A stretch of 48,302 nt of DNA from a virus: the IMG/VR virus record IMGVR_UViG_3300042905_004817, positions 1-48,302 of that record, one strand, 5' to 3'. The notes beneath the pieces were generated by a model. That model saw nothing but the letters and a program-made list of their open reading frames with translations. It had not been told where the DNA came from and did not search any database. Positions 21,462-29,467 of the stretch are shown in pieces. Positions within the stretch are counted from its first letter, which is position 1, and every line of letters begins with the position of its first letter. The position numbers were made by a program, and so were the translations under genes.

Positions 21462-22025
21462 ATGACCATCGACAAAATTACTGCGGTTGACAAAGTTGAG
21501 GCCGCATGCTCGTATAACACTCAGCCGTCTGATGAGATGGGCATCCACGGCACATACCATGCTGTGTGCCGCGACAAGGATGGCAACATCAAGTGGGAAG
21601 ACGACATCAAGAACCTCGTGACGACGGTGGGTAAGAACCTGACGTTGGACACGATTCTTGGTAACTCTGCTGCGGGCGCAGTTGTCATGGGCCTCAAGGG
21701 CACTGGCACTCCGTCAGCGGGCGACACCCAGGCTTCGCACGGCACGTGGAACGAAGTTGGTCTGGCTAATGCTCCGACTTACTCGGGCAACCGCAAGACG
21801 CCTTCGTTTAGCGCGGCATCGAGCGGCAGCAAGACCACTTCGTCTGCTGTGACGTTTAACATCACGTCGTCTGGTACGGTCGCTGGTTGCTTCATCAACA
21901 TTGGTGGTAGCGCCACGATTGACAACACCACGGGAACGCTGTTTTCCGCAGGTGACTTCTCCAGTTCTAAGTCTGTGGTGAGCGGCGATACCATCGCTGT
22001 GACCTACACCGCTACCTTGACCTGA
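21462..22025 (+). CDS. tail-region structural protein, 187 aa
   Basis: The opening has a conserved-looking part, GIHGTYHAVCRDKDGNIKWEDDIKNLVTTVGKNLTLDTILGN, followed by a Ser/Thr/Gly-rich beta region (VTFNITSSGTVAGCFINIGGSATIDNTTGTLFSAGDFSSSKSVVSGDTIAVTYTATLT). This combination is common in tail or head-fibre proteins of aquatic phages. Gene ends one base before the repeat protein. Confidence 0.65.
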   Translation: MTIDKITAVDKVEAACSYNTQPSDEMGIHGTYHAVCRDKDGNIKWEDDIKNLVTTVGKNLTLDTILGNSAAGAVVMGLKGTGTPSAGDTQASHGTWNEVGLANAPTYSGNRKTPSFSAASSGSKTTSSAVTFNITSSGTVAGCFINIGGSATIDNTTGTLFSAGDFSSSKSVVSGDTIAVTYTATLT

Positions 22026-22026
22026 C

Positions 22027-23079
22027 ATGGCCTTTGGGTGGGGTGACGGCGCTTGGAGCGAGAAAGGCTGGGGCGGTGTTACCGCCTTCAGTGACTCCGT
22101 CTCTGAGTCTGCCACCCTTTCTGAAACACAGTCTGTTGATGCAACCCTAACCGGAAGCGTCACAGAAACTGCTGCGCTTGCGGAAACGCAGGCGGGCGCA
22201 GCCACCTTCCCTGTCTCTGTTGCGGAATCTGTTGCGGCAACTGAGGATCAGTCGGTCAGCACTGTCTATGCGGATGCTGTTTCCGAAACAGCGGCGCTGA
22301 CTGAGACGCAGACCACCACGACCGCTTACAACGAGTCGGTCACAGAGTCCTCAGCCCTCTCGGAGACAAATGCCGGTGGGGCCACATATCCGGTTTCCGT
22401 TACCGAAAACTTGGTCACGCAGGTGGCCTGGGGTGGCGGCGGTTGGGGTATATCCTCTTGGGGCGGTGCGGACACCATCTCCGAGACTCAGAGCGCCACG
22501 CTGATTTTGAATGTCTCCGTGACGGAGACAGCAGCAGCGTCCGAGACGCAAGACGCGCTTGTTGACTACACGGCGTCTGTCACCGAGACGGCGGCTGCAA
22601 CCGAAACCCAGTCAGTCAACGTCGATTACGCAGTCAGTGCCTCTGACTCCGTGGCTATTACTGACGACCAGAGCGTTGCCACCACCTACGCGGTGAGCGT
22701 CACGGAGACGGCTGCGGCTACAGACGATGAACAGGTTGGACTGTTCTACGGTGAAACCGTCACCGAAACGGTAGCAACTTCAACTTCGGAATCTGCCGCC
22801 ACTAGTTACACCGGGCTGTCGGTCACGGAAACCGCAGCCATCAGCAGCATAGAAGACGCCGCCACCACGTTTGTGGCATCTGTAATCGAGAATGCGACGA
22901 TAGCCGCCCAGATCGCGGCCATCACAAACTACGGGGTATCCCGTACCGAAACCGCTGCCATCACCGAATCACAGACGGTGCGCTATTTCTGGGAAATCAT
23001 TGATGACACCCAGACCGCAAATTGGCAGAATATCAACAACGTGCAGTCGTCCGGGTGGACGCCCGTGCCGACGACATAG
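22027..23079 (+). CDS. fibre-like protein with fourteen 20-residue repeats, 350 aa
   Basis: A Trp-Gly opening (FGWGDGAWSEKGWGG) is followed by about fourteen copies of a 20-residue unit close to 'SVTETAAxTETQxxxxxYxx'. A second Trp-Gly module (AWGGGGWGISSWGG) interrupts the array after the fifth copy. The C-terminus (WEIIDDTQTANWQNINNVQSSGW) is not repetitive. The acidic, Thr/Ser-rich, strand-forming repeats suggest an extended fibre or adhesin stalk. It sits between structural genes. Confidence 0.65.
   Translation: MAFGWGDGAWSEKGWGGVTAFSDSVSESATLSETQSVDATLTGSVTETAALAETQAGAATFPVSVAESVAATEDQSVSTVYADAVSETAALTETQTTTTAYNESVTESSALSETNAGGATYPVSVTENLVTQVAWGGGGWGISSWGGADTISETQSATLILNVSVTETAAASETQDALVDYTASVTETAAATETQSVNVDYAVSASDSVAITDDQSVATTYAVSVTETAAATDDEQVGLFYGETVTETVATSTSESAATSYTGLSVTETAAISSIEDAATTFVASVIENATIAAQIAAITNYGVSRTETAAITESQTVRYFWEIIDDTQTANWQNINNVQSSGWTPVPTT
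22096..22998 (+). repeat. degenerate 60-base coding repeats
   Basis: About fourteen degenerate units encode the 20-residue repeat of the protein at 22027-23079. Protein similarity is stronger than base identity, so the repeats are old or selected at the protein level. Confidence 0.6.
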
Positions 23080-23088
23080 GAGCCTTAG

Positions 23089-24387
23089 ATGCCCACCTCA
23101 TACACCTCCCTTTTGGGCCTTGCCCTCCCGGTCACGGGTGAACTGTCCGGCACCTGGGGCGACACGGTAAACGACTACATCACCCAGTATGTAGACGCCG
23201 CTGCCGCAGGTACGCAGACCATCAGCGGTTCTCAGACGGCAGTAACCCTCACGGTTACCAACGGCTCTTCGCTGACTCAGGTTGGCTCTGGCGCTTCTGG
23301 CTCTGCCCAGTACGCGGTGATCAACTGCACGGGCAATCCGGCAAGTTTGCTGACCATCACGGCTCCGGCCTCAAGCCGTCAGTACCTGATCATTAACGCC
23401 ACATCCACCAGCCAGTCGGTCAAGATCGTAGGCGCAGGCCCAACGACAGGCGTGACCTTGGTGGCGACGGAAAGCGCCATCGTTGCGTGGAATGGCAGCG
23501 ACTATGTGAAGGTGGCGTCTAGCACGGCTGATGGCGTGACGACCTTCAGCGCAGGCACCACGGGCTTCACGCCCAACTCCGCCACTTCCGGCGCAGTCAC
23601 CCTGGCGGGAACGCTTGCCACCACGAACGGCGGCACGGGTCTGACCTCGTTCACCGCAAACGGTGTTGTTTACGCATCGTCTAGCAGTGCGCTTGCCACG
23701 GGGAGTGCGCTAGGTTTTGACGGAACGCGGTTGTTGGTACAGACAGCCTCTTCCAACATAACAAGTTCGGAAAGACTTACAGTAGCCGGGACGGGAACAA
23801 TCGCAGCAAATAGCACATCAGTTCCTGCAATTTACGCACAAAACACCGATACCACCGCATCTACCAATCAGCCTTACATTTATCTCCATGACGGTACCGC
23901 CAGCCGCGCTGGGTTGGGGGTTAACTACACAGATTCCGCATTAGTCCTGAATGGGCTTGCAGGCATCTATTTCCGCTACGGCGGGAACGGAATGGGCACC
24001 ACCGAAGGTATGCGGATCACCTCCGCAGGCTTCACGCAGCCTGTGGCCTACGCCGACACGGTCTCTGCCCTGGGTAACACCGGGACAGCCAAGACCATCG
24101 ACCTTAAGACCGCCAACGTCTTTACTGCTACGCTGACGGGCAACTGCACATTCACGCTGTCCAATCCCATCGCTACGGGCTCGTCTTCGTTCACGTTGAT
24201 CTTGACGAACGACGGCACAGCCGGTAGAACTGTGGCTTGGTCTGGCGGTAGTTTTGTTTTCCCCGGCGGGGCAGCGTCCCTGTCTCGTACAACCACGGCA
24301 AACGCCGTTGACGTTTGGGTTTTCTTCACCCCGAACGGAGGCACGACGTGGTACGGCAATATCGCCATGAAGAACATGACCGCTTAA
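23089..24387 (+). CDS. tail fibre-like protein, 432 aa
   Basis: The N-terminus (MPTSYTSLLGLALPVTGELSGTWGDTVNDYITQYVDAAAAGTQTI) is typical of podovirus fibre proteins, the middle is Thr/Ser/Gly-rich beta structure with TTNGGTGLTSFTANGVVYASSSSALATG, a repeat common in trimeric fibres, and the C-terminus ends in a sandwich-like part. It probably contributes to host recognition. Confidence 0.7.
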   Translation: MPTSYTSLLGLALPVTGELSGTWGDTVNDYITQYVDAAAAGTQTISGSQTAVTLTVTNGSSLTQVGSGASGSAQYAVINCTGNPASLLTITAPASSRQYLIINATSTSQSVKIVGAGPTTGVTLVATESAIVAWNGSDYVKVASSTADGVTTFSAGTTGFTPNSATSGAVTLAGTLATTNGGTGLTSFTANGVVYASSSSALATGSALGFDGTRLLVQTASSNITSSERLTVAGTGTIAANSTSVPAIYAQNTDTTASTNQPYIYLHDGTASRAGLGVNYTDSALVLNGLAGIYFRYGGNGMGTTEGMRITSAGFTQPVAYADTVSALGNTGTAKTIDLKTANVFTATLTGNCTFTLSNPIATGSSSFTLILTNDGTAGRTVAWSGGSFVFPGGAASLSRTTTANAVDVWVFFTPNGGTTWYGNIAMKNMTA

Positions 24388-24399
24388 TAGGAGCAAGAA

Positions 24400-24699
24400 A
24401 TGGCTTTGACCCCAGAACAACAGGCAGACATTGATATGCAAGAGGCCCGCGAAGCGGGTCGTCGCGCACATGAGCAGGCGATGGAAGCGGCTCGTCAGGC
24501 TAATTCTTTGGCCTCAATTCAAGCGCAAGCAGCAGCCCAGGCGGCAATGCAATCTAAGCAGGCCAAACTGGAGGCTGTGCGTCTTGCCAAGGAGACGTTG
24601 CTTGAGAACGCCCGCAGCAGGCCCGTGGATGCTCGTGACGTGACCGTTGCCGACATTACGGCGTTTGCTCAGGCGCTTCTCAACTACATTGATGCCTGA
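24400..24699 (+). CDS. coiled-coil hypothetical protein, 99 aa
   Basis: AGGAG lies seven bases before ATG 24400. The product is a continuous Ala/Gln/Glu-rich helix (EAREAGRRAHEQAMEAARQANSLASIQAQAAAQAAM) with a short C-terminal helix (DVTVADITAFAQALLNYI). It may be a fibre chaperone or an accessory virion protein. Its stop overlaps the start of the first oxygenase gene as TGATG, so it leads the oxygenase block. Confidence 0.6.
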   Translation: MALTPEQQADIDMQEAREAGRRAHEQAMEAARQANSLASIQAQAAAQAAMQSKQAKLEAVRLAKETLLENARSRPVDARDVTVADITAFAQALLNYIDA

Positions 24700-25292
24700 T
24701 GCAAGGTTTTGCTTACTTCCCGGCTATCGTCTACCGAGATGAGCGGCCCGACCTTGTGGAAAAAGTGCTTCCGACATGCATCCAATATCTGGATCAAGTT
24801 CGCAAGCCCGAGTGGCCCATGTGTCAGTCCGCGCATCTTGGGAACGAGCCTGCCTTGCAGGAAGTAGCAAATTACCTTCTGGTGTCGTGCGCAGACCTGC
24901 TTCGTGGGCAGGGGTACGCAGTGGATCGGTACGACTTCTACCTCTCCGGCCTTTGGGCGCAGGAGATAAGTCGCGGGGCGGGCACGGACGTGCATGTTCA
25001 CAAGAACAGCCAGATGTGCGGGTGGTTCTTCCTCGAAACCCCGCAGGGCGGCGCGTATCCGATCTACCACGACACCCGCATGAACAAGTCCATGATCGAA
25101 CTGGACTTCATGCAGGGCGAAGAAATCACAACTGCCACAAGCATGATCCATTTCAACAACATGGCGCCCGGTACCGTGATGTTTGGAAACTCATGGATGC
25201 GGCATCAATTAACCGGCAGCAATGCCGAAACCCCGACACGGTGTATTCACTTCATCGTGTCCCACAAGGAGCGCCCTTGCAGCACGTGCTAA
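24699..25292 (+). CDS. 2OG-Fe(II) oxygenase-like protein A (PF13759-type), 197 aa
   Basis: The centre 'GTDVHVHKNSQMCGWFFLETPQGGAYPIYHDTR' (residues 95-127) resembles the 2OG-FeII_Oxy_5 pattern 'HxHxNSxxSGxxYxxxP...G....DPR'. His99 and His101, with a distal His169 (MRHQL) and Arg181, could supply iron and oxoglutarate contacts; no Asp/Glu sits in the usual place of the first motif, so the ligand set is uncertain. It is the first of four oxygenase-like genes and its end overlaps the next gene by 16 bases. Confidence 0.65.
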   Translation: MQGFAYFPAIVYRDERPDLVEKVLPTCIQYLDQVRKPEWPMCQSAHLGNEPALQEVANYLLVSCADLLRGQGYAVDRYDFYLSGLWAQEISRGAGTDVHVHKNSQMCGWFFLETPQGGAYPIYHDTRMNKSMIELDFMQGEEITTATSMIHFNNMAPGTVMFGNSWMRHQLTGSNAETPTRCIHFIVSHKERPCSTC

Positions 25293-25864
25293 CGCCTTAT
25301 GCCGCCGATGTAGAACCTTTTGTATGGTGGGAAAACGGCTTTACGGAGCAGGAACTTAACTGGCTCCAAGAGCAGGCCATTAAGGCAGACCAGCAGGCGC
25401 AGGTCGGCGGCGGCGCAGATGGGGTGACGCTAAAACAAGTCAGGCGATCTCAGATTTCTTGGTTGGGCAAGGCGCAAGACACGGCATGGGTGTTTGAAAA
25501 ACTTGGACATATTGCTTCGGCGCTTAATGCCCAGTACTATCGGTTTGATCTGACAGGTTTTGGTGAACGGCTGCAATTAACTAATTACGATCAATCTGAA
25601 CAAGGGATGTACGGATGGCACGTGGATTATGGGGGCAAGGCAAGTCCGAGCCGGAAACTCAGTCTGGTCCTTCAGTTGACCGACCCGAGTCAGTACGAGG
25701 GGGGAAACCTCCAAATTCTTACTGGTGGTCAGCCGCAAAACGTCCGCAAGCAGCGGGGGCTGGTGGCAGCATTTCCTTCGTATGTACTCCACCAAGTAAC
25801 CCCCGTGACAAGCGGTAATCGTCAATCCCTTGTGGCCTGGATTTCCGGACCCGCATTCAAATGA
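25277..25864 (+). CDS. 2OG-Fe(II) oxygenase B, PKHD/prolyl-hydroxylase-like, 195 aa
   Basis: The proposed start is TTG 25277, five bases after a perfect AAGGAG; GTG 25286 is an alternative. It shows the full site of this family: His115-x-Asp117 in 'GWHVDYG', distal His172 in 'VLHQVTPV' and Arg182 ten residues later for 2-oxoglutarate. 'RKLSLVLQLT...YEGGNLQIL' and 'AAFPSYVLHQV' are typical of PKHD-type hydroxylases. Related enzymes hydroxylate prolines in proteins; the substrate here is unknown. It overlaps the next gene as ATGA. Confidence 0.8.
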   Translation: MQHVLTPYAADVEPFVWWENGFTEQELNWLQEQAIKADQQAQVGGGADGVTLKQVRRSQISWLGKAQDTAWVFEKLGHIASALNAQYYRFDLTGFGERLQLTNYDQSEQGMYGWHVDYGGKASPSRKLSLVLQLTDPSQYEGGNLQILTGGQPQNVRKQRGLVAAFPSYVLHQVTPVTSGNRQSLVAWISGPAFK

Positions 25865-26457
25865 ACATTAACTACAACGGTTTTATTGGGATATATGATG
25901 ACGTATATCCAGAAGGCTATTGCCAACATCTAATCAAAGAATTTGATCGGCTTAAAGATGCCGGTGCGGGTTTTAATCGTCGTCAATCAGAAGGTGCGCC
26001 AGAAACTGTAAAAAATGATCACCAAATTGGTTTTGGGCTCAGGGGGCATGAAGTAGCACTCTTTGAAGAGGGTAATACAGTAGATATATTTTTTAACGGT
26101 CTACAAAGATGCTATGACCAGTATTGCGAAAAGTTTTCATCTTTAAGGGATGGAAAAATTCGCGGGACTATTATGAAGTTGCAGCGCACTGACCCCGGAG
26201 GGGGATATCACGTTTGGCACGGTGAGCAGGGCAACGGGGAGCACGCTAATCGCGTGCTTGTCTATATGCTGTATCTAAATTCTTTGGCTCCCGAAGAGGC
26301 CGGAGAGACAGAGTTTTTGTACCAGCAGCAGCGATTTCGTCCTACAGAAAATCAAATGATTTTGTGGCCCGCTGCTTATACCCACACGCATCGCGGTAAT
26401 ACGGTGTTTGGCGAGCGTTCAAAGTATATTGTCACAGGATGGTTCTACTATGACTGA
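25861..26457 (+). CDS. 2OG-Fe(II) oxygenase-like protein C, 198 aa
   Basis: Residues 109-155 'TDPGGGYHVWHGEQGN...ANRVLVYMLYLN...GETEF' and 168-194 'WPAAYTHTHRGN...KYIVTGW' match the double-stranded beta-helix layout of phage 2OG-Fe(II) oxygenases. A His120-x-Glu122 pair with His177 (or His175) could bind iron; Lys188 may contact oxoglutarate. Glu instead of Asp is unusual but known. The DNA is clearly AT-richer than its surroundings, a sign of separate origin. It overlaps both neighbours. Confidence 0.65.
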   Translation: MNINYNGFIGIYDDVYPEGYCQHLIKEFDRLKDAGAGFNRRQSEGAPETVKNDHQIGFGLRGHEVALFEEGNTVDIFFNGLQRCYDQYCEKFSSLRDGKIRGTIMKLQRTDPGGGYHVWHGEQGNGEHANRVLVYMLYLNSLAPEEAGETEFLYQQQRFRPTENQMILWPAAYTHTHRGNTVFGERSKYIVTGWFYYD

Positions 26458-27037
26458 TGCAGAACATTTTGAAAAACACGGTTGTGTGCTGGTCAAAAAC
26501 TTTATTGACGAGCAGACTATTTCAGTCGTTTCTAAATATTTTGAAAACAAAATACGTCGCGGCGAGTGGAAAGAACTCACCAAGGACGGCGACCCCACTT
26601 CTCGCTACGCTTATTATGCCGATCCTTTGGTTGAGGTTTTACTTGAGGCAAGTAGGCAATCGGTAGAAGATGCAACTGGCAAGGAGTTGGTCCCGACTTA
26701 TTCTTATTCTCGCATATACCAGCCGGGCGAGTCGCTTAGACCTCACGTTGATCGACCATCGTGCGAAATTAGTGTGACGATCAATGTCGCCACAAAAGGA
26801 GATTTTTCCCCGGTATATACGCAGTACGGAAAAAACGACCCTGAAAAGCACGTATTGAACCCAGGGGATGCCGTCATATACCTAGGATGCGACGTAATGC
26901 ATTGGCGTCAGCCGCTTGGGGATAATCAGTTAAATGTCCAATTTATGTTGCACTACGTGGACAAAAATGGGCCAAACGCTGATTACGCAAAAGACAGGCG
27001 CCCGGACTATGGCTTTAACTCTAGTGTAGGGGGCTAA
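26450..27037 (+). CDS. 2OG-Fe(II) oxygenase-like protein D, 195 aa
   Basis: ATG 26450 overlaps the previous gene by 8 bases. 'RIYQPGESLRPHVDRPSCEISVTINV' gives His99-x-Asp101, and 'LNPGDAVIYLGCDVMHWRQPL' gives distal His151 with Arg153 close by; this is the HxD...H triad of the superfamily. The base composition is AT-rich like gene C. It ends one base before the collagen-like fibre gene, which makes a shared transcript nearly certain. Confidence 0.75.
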   Translation: MTDAEHFEKHGCVLVKNFIDEQTISVVSKYFENKIRRGEWKELTKDGDPTSRYAYYADPLVEVLLEASRQSVEDATGKELVPTYSYSRIYQPGESLRPHVDRPSCEISVTINVATKGDFSPVYTQYGKNDPEKHVLNPGDAVIYLGCDVMHWRQPLGDNQLNVQFMLHYVDKNGPNADYAKDRRPDYGFNSSVGG

Positions 27038-27038
27038 G

Positions 27039-28385
27039 ATGCCAGCAGGAACTCCTAAAGTTGCAATGTTTGGTCGTTCGCTCGTCCCGGGCGGCACACA
27101 AACATTTAATTCTTCCGGCACATTTACGGTGCCGGTGGGCGTTTCTAGGGTCAGTATTACCGGCAAGGGTGCAACCGGCGCAGCCGGTAATTCAGGTAAT
27201 CCAGGCAACTCTGGGGGCACAGGAAATTCTGGCTCGTCAGGTAACGCTGGTGGTGGGGGTGCGGGCGGCGGCGGCGGAGTGACTGCCTGTGCAGTGGGTT
27301 GCAATCCCAGTAGCCTAAGCAATACTATCTATGTGGGGCAGGGCGCAAATCTACCTTGCAGACCTTTATGCACTTCTCAGCGATCTGGATTGGGCGGTGC
27401 AGGTGGAAGTGGTGCAGGTGCCGCTGGATATCCGTGTTCTCCTCCTTTTACTCCTTTTCGCCCATATGCTATCAATACCTGTCCTGCGTGGCCTGTAACT
27501 TGCCGCACTAATGTATTTGTCGGGCCGTGGTTTAACTTTTTTTTAGCAAACGTCAACACAAATGTGTTTTTTGGTGGCTCAGGCAGTTCCGGTGGCGGCG
27601 GGAATACTGGGTCAAGCGGAAATACAGGAACCGCAGGAAATCCGGGCAATCCGGGAAATGCTGGAGCAACGGGCGCATCCTCTAGTGGACTTGGTCAAAC
27701 TTTTACTGGAGGTGCCGGGGGGAACGCTGGCTCCGGCGGCTCCGGCGGCTCCGGTGGGGCCGGTGGGGCTGGAGGGAATGGGGGCAGTGGAGGTACCGGA
27801 GGGGGTGGAGGCAAGGCCGCATTTCTTGGGTCCAATCCAAGCAACTTATACGGTTTTAACCCCACATGCGCGCGGCGTGTTGGTGGAAAAGCCGGTACTG
27901 CTGGAAATGGTGCTGGGGCAGGGGGATGTAGTTATAACGCAACGACCTCATTTCCATTTGGTACGCTTGTTTCAGGGGGAGGAGGCGGCGCAGGCGCGTG
28001 TAATGACGGTTCAGGTGCGCCGTCTTGCGCGTATACGCGAGCGGCGGGAGGAAATCCTGGCGGTGGGGCAGGAGGTATGGCGCAAGATGGGTGTAAAAAC
28101 GGAGGAGCCGGAACAAATCCTCGCGCAGGCGGTGGAGGCGGCGATGGTGCCCGAAATGTCGGCAACTTTTCAGCAGGTGGCGGCGGAGGCGGTCGTGGAA
28201 ACGCAGGAAATCCGGGTAGTTCGGGCAGCGCAGGCGGCGCGGGAAATCCCGGTAACGCAGGCAATCCGGGTTCAGCAGCAAATCCTTCCACAGTAAACTG
28301 CGTAGCGGTAACGCCTGGAACTTCTTATCCCATTTCAGTTGGAAGCCCCGGTGGGCAGGTCACAATCAGTTGGAATCCGCAATGA
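27039..28385 (+). CDS. glycine-rich, collagen-like tail fibre/adhesin, 448 aa
   Basis: The N-terminus (GGTQTFNSSGTFTVPVGVSRVSITGKGATG) and the end (YPISVGSPGGQVTISWNP) frame a glycine-rich body of the type seen in phage adhesins. Gly-X-Y runs occur at residues 44-80, 179-214 (twelve triplets) and 387-413 (nine triplets); proline is at Y in GNP triplets at 55, 202, 205, 392, 404 and 410. A GG-x block spans 225-258. There are 13 cysteines in the non-repeat loops. It could be a collagen-like helix or a polyglycine-II sandwich. Confidence 0.75.
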   Translation: MPAGTPKVAMFGRSLVPGGTQTFNSSGTFTVPVGVSRVSITGKGATGAAGNSGNPGNSGGTGNSGSSGNAGGGGAGGGGGVTACAVGCNPSSLSNTIYVGQGANLPCRPLCTSQRSGLGGAGGSGAGAAGYPCSPPFTPFRPYAINTCPAWPVTCRTNVFVGPWFNFFLANVNTNVFFGGSGSSGGGGNTGSSGNTGTAGNPGNPGNAGATGASSSGLGQTFTGGAGGNAGSGGSGGSGGAGGAGGNGGSGGTGGGGGKAAFLGSNPSNLYGFNPTCARRVGGKAGTAGNGAGAGGCSYNATTSFPFGTLVSGGGGGAGACNDGSGAPSCAYTRAAGGNPGGGAGGMAQDGCKNGGAGTNPRAGGGGGDGARNVGNFSAGGGGGGRGNAGNPGSSGSAGGAGNPGNAGNPGSAANPSTVNCVAVTPGTSYPISVGSPGGQVTISWNPQ

Positions 28386-28918
28386 AGATTCAAAAGCAAC
28401 TGCAACAGCAACTACAGGAAGCCGAACAAGCCCGCATTTTGCGGGACATTAAGGCGGCGCAGAGCCGCGCTCGTTCAATCAGTGTTGGCACCGCCTTTGG
28501 CGGTACTACCGAAGTCAACATGCGATTGGAAGACGGGACCAGTGTTTGGTGTCCGATGCAACCGGTTGAAGTTATTGAATTGATCCATCAATTGGCAGCA
28601 AATGTCGGGTGCCATATTGCGCTCAAGCCAAGGAGCGATTTCTCAAGTTGGCGGGAATGGCGCGTCAGCGAGGCTGAGAAGAAACATCTTCAGGGACATG
28701 CTCCGTTTGTCAACGATATGGCAGTCTTTCAACAACTTGGAGCCTCTGGTTTTGATCAGGCCCAAGCGGAGGCAACAGTTGCACATAACCTTAAGCAAGA
28801 GGAATATGTGTATGTAAATGGTGGTGCTCGGAAAAAGGAGCAAGCAAATGAGCAAACTTTGGCAACTCAAGAAACTGTCAGACGGAAGCGCACTAAGCGA
28901 GCCGCAGCCGCTGCCTGA
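28382..28918 (+). CDS. hypothetical protein, 178 aa
   Basis: ATG 28382 overlaps the fibre stop (ATGA). The N-terminus is a Gln/Glu-rich helix (MKIQKQLQQQLQEAEQARILRDIKAAQ). The middle has 'DGTSVWCPMQPVEVIELIHQLAANVGCHIALKPRSDFSSWREWR', which I remember from tail-region genes of aquatic phages. The basic C-terminus (RRKRTKRAAAAA) overlaps the next gene by 71 bases. Function unknown; it may be a fibre-assembly helper by position. Confidence 0.65.
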   Translation: MKIQKQLQQQLQEAEQARILRDIKAAQSRARSISVGTAFGGTTEVNMRLEDGTSVWCPMQPVEVIELIHQLAANVGCHIALKPRSDFSSWREWRVSEAEKKHLQGHAPFVNDMAVFQQLGASGFDQAQAEATVAHNLKQEEYVYVNGGARKKEQANEQTLATQETVRRKRTKRAAAAA

Positions 28919-29237
28919 AAATTGGGGGCCGATCTTCGGCCTTCACGGCTTCATCGACCAGATTGGTGACCTGTCGTGGCTAGGCGAAGCCTATAACGAC
29001 ATGGGCTGGGTTCAAGTTGGCGATGCGCCTCCTGGGCCTGCTGAGTCTTCAGCGGCGGAGTTGGCTTGGAATCAAGCCAAGATTGATCTGCGTAATTCGG
29101 ACTGGTCGGTTTTGCCCGATGTCCCGATGACTGCCGGTCAACGCGACGCTTGGATTGCATACCGCAAAGCCTTGCGAGAAATTCGCCTTCAGCCCGGGTT
29201 CCCGGCAGACATTCAGTGGCCCAAGGCTCCTGATTGA
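28848..29237 (+). CDS. tail assembly chaperone-like protein (PF16778 type), 129 aa
   Basis: ATG 28848 has AAGGAG seven bases upstream, though it lies inside the previous gene. The C-terminal half 'AWNQAKIDLRNSDWSVLPDVPMTAGQRDAWIAYRKALREIRLQPGFPADIQWPKAP' matches the Phage_tail_APC pattern: 'R..LL..SDW...D......WA.YR.ALR.I..Q.GFP..V.WP..P'. Proteins of this family help fold or attach tail fibres. It follows the fibre gene, which agrees with that role. Confidence 0.75.
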   Translation: MSKLWQLKKLSDGSALSEPQPLPENWGPIFGLHGFIDQIGDLSWLGEAYNDMGWVQVGDAPPGPAESSAAELAWNQAKIDLRNSDWSVLPDVPMTAGQRDAWIAYRKALREIRLQPGFPADIQWPKAPD

Positions 29238-29464
29238 CCAAGTACACGATCCGGTTCAACAAGTCACGCGGACAACCGGGTCGTGGCTCAATGCTCCATG
29301 TCTGGCGCGTGTTTGAGGATGGGCGGGAGATTCTCGCCAAGCACGTCAGGATCGAAACCCGGTCGTGGACGGAGTTGGATGCCAATGGGCAGGACTACAA
29401 CATCGCGTGCCGTGGGCGCATGATGTTCTTTGAGGACACCGACACGGTGGTGATCACGGAGTAA
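29234..29464 (+). CDS. small conserved phage protein, 76 aa
   Basis: TTG 29234 overlaps the previous stop, with AAGG upstream. The product begins TKYTIRFNKSRGQPGRGSMLHVWRVFEDGREILAKHVRIETRSW, a pattern I remember from cyanophage and pelagiphage genes ('RFNKSRGQPGRG...HVWRVFE'). It is beta-rich. Function unknown; it lies just before the lysis block. Confidence 0.7.
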   Translation: MTKYTIRFNKSRGQPGRGSMLHVWRVFEDGREILAKHVRIETRSWTELDANGQDYNIACRGRMMFFEDTDTVVITE

Positions 29465-29467
29465 ATC

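Noticed and set aside
22096-22998. CRISPR array
   Set aside because: The units are degenerate 60-base coding repeats without constant direct repeats or unique spacers.
27562-28296. Long open frame of 244 codons inside the fibre gene
   Set aside because: A shadow frame created by the glycine-rich triplet repeats; no start signal.
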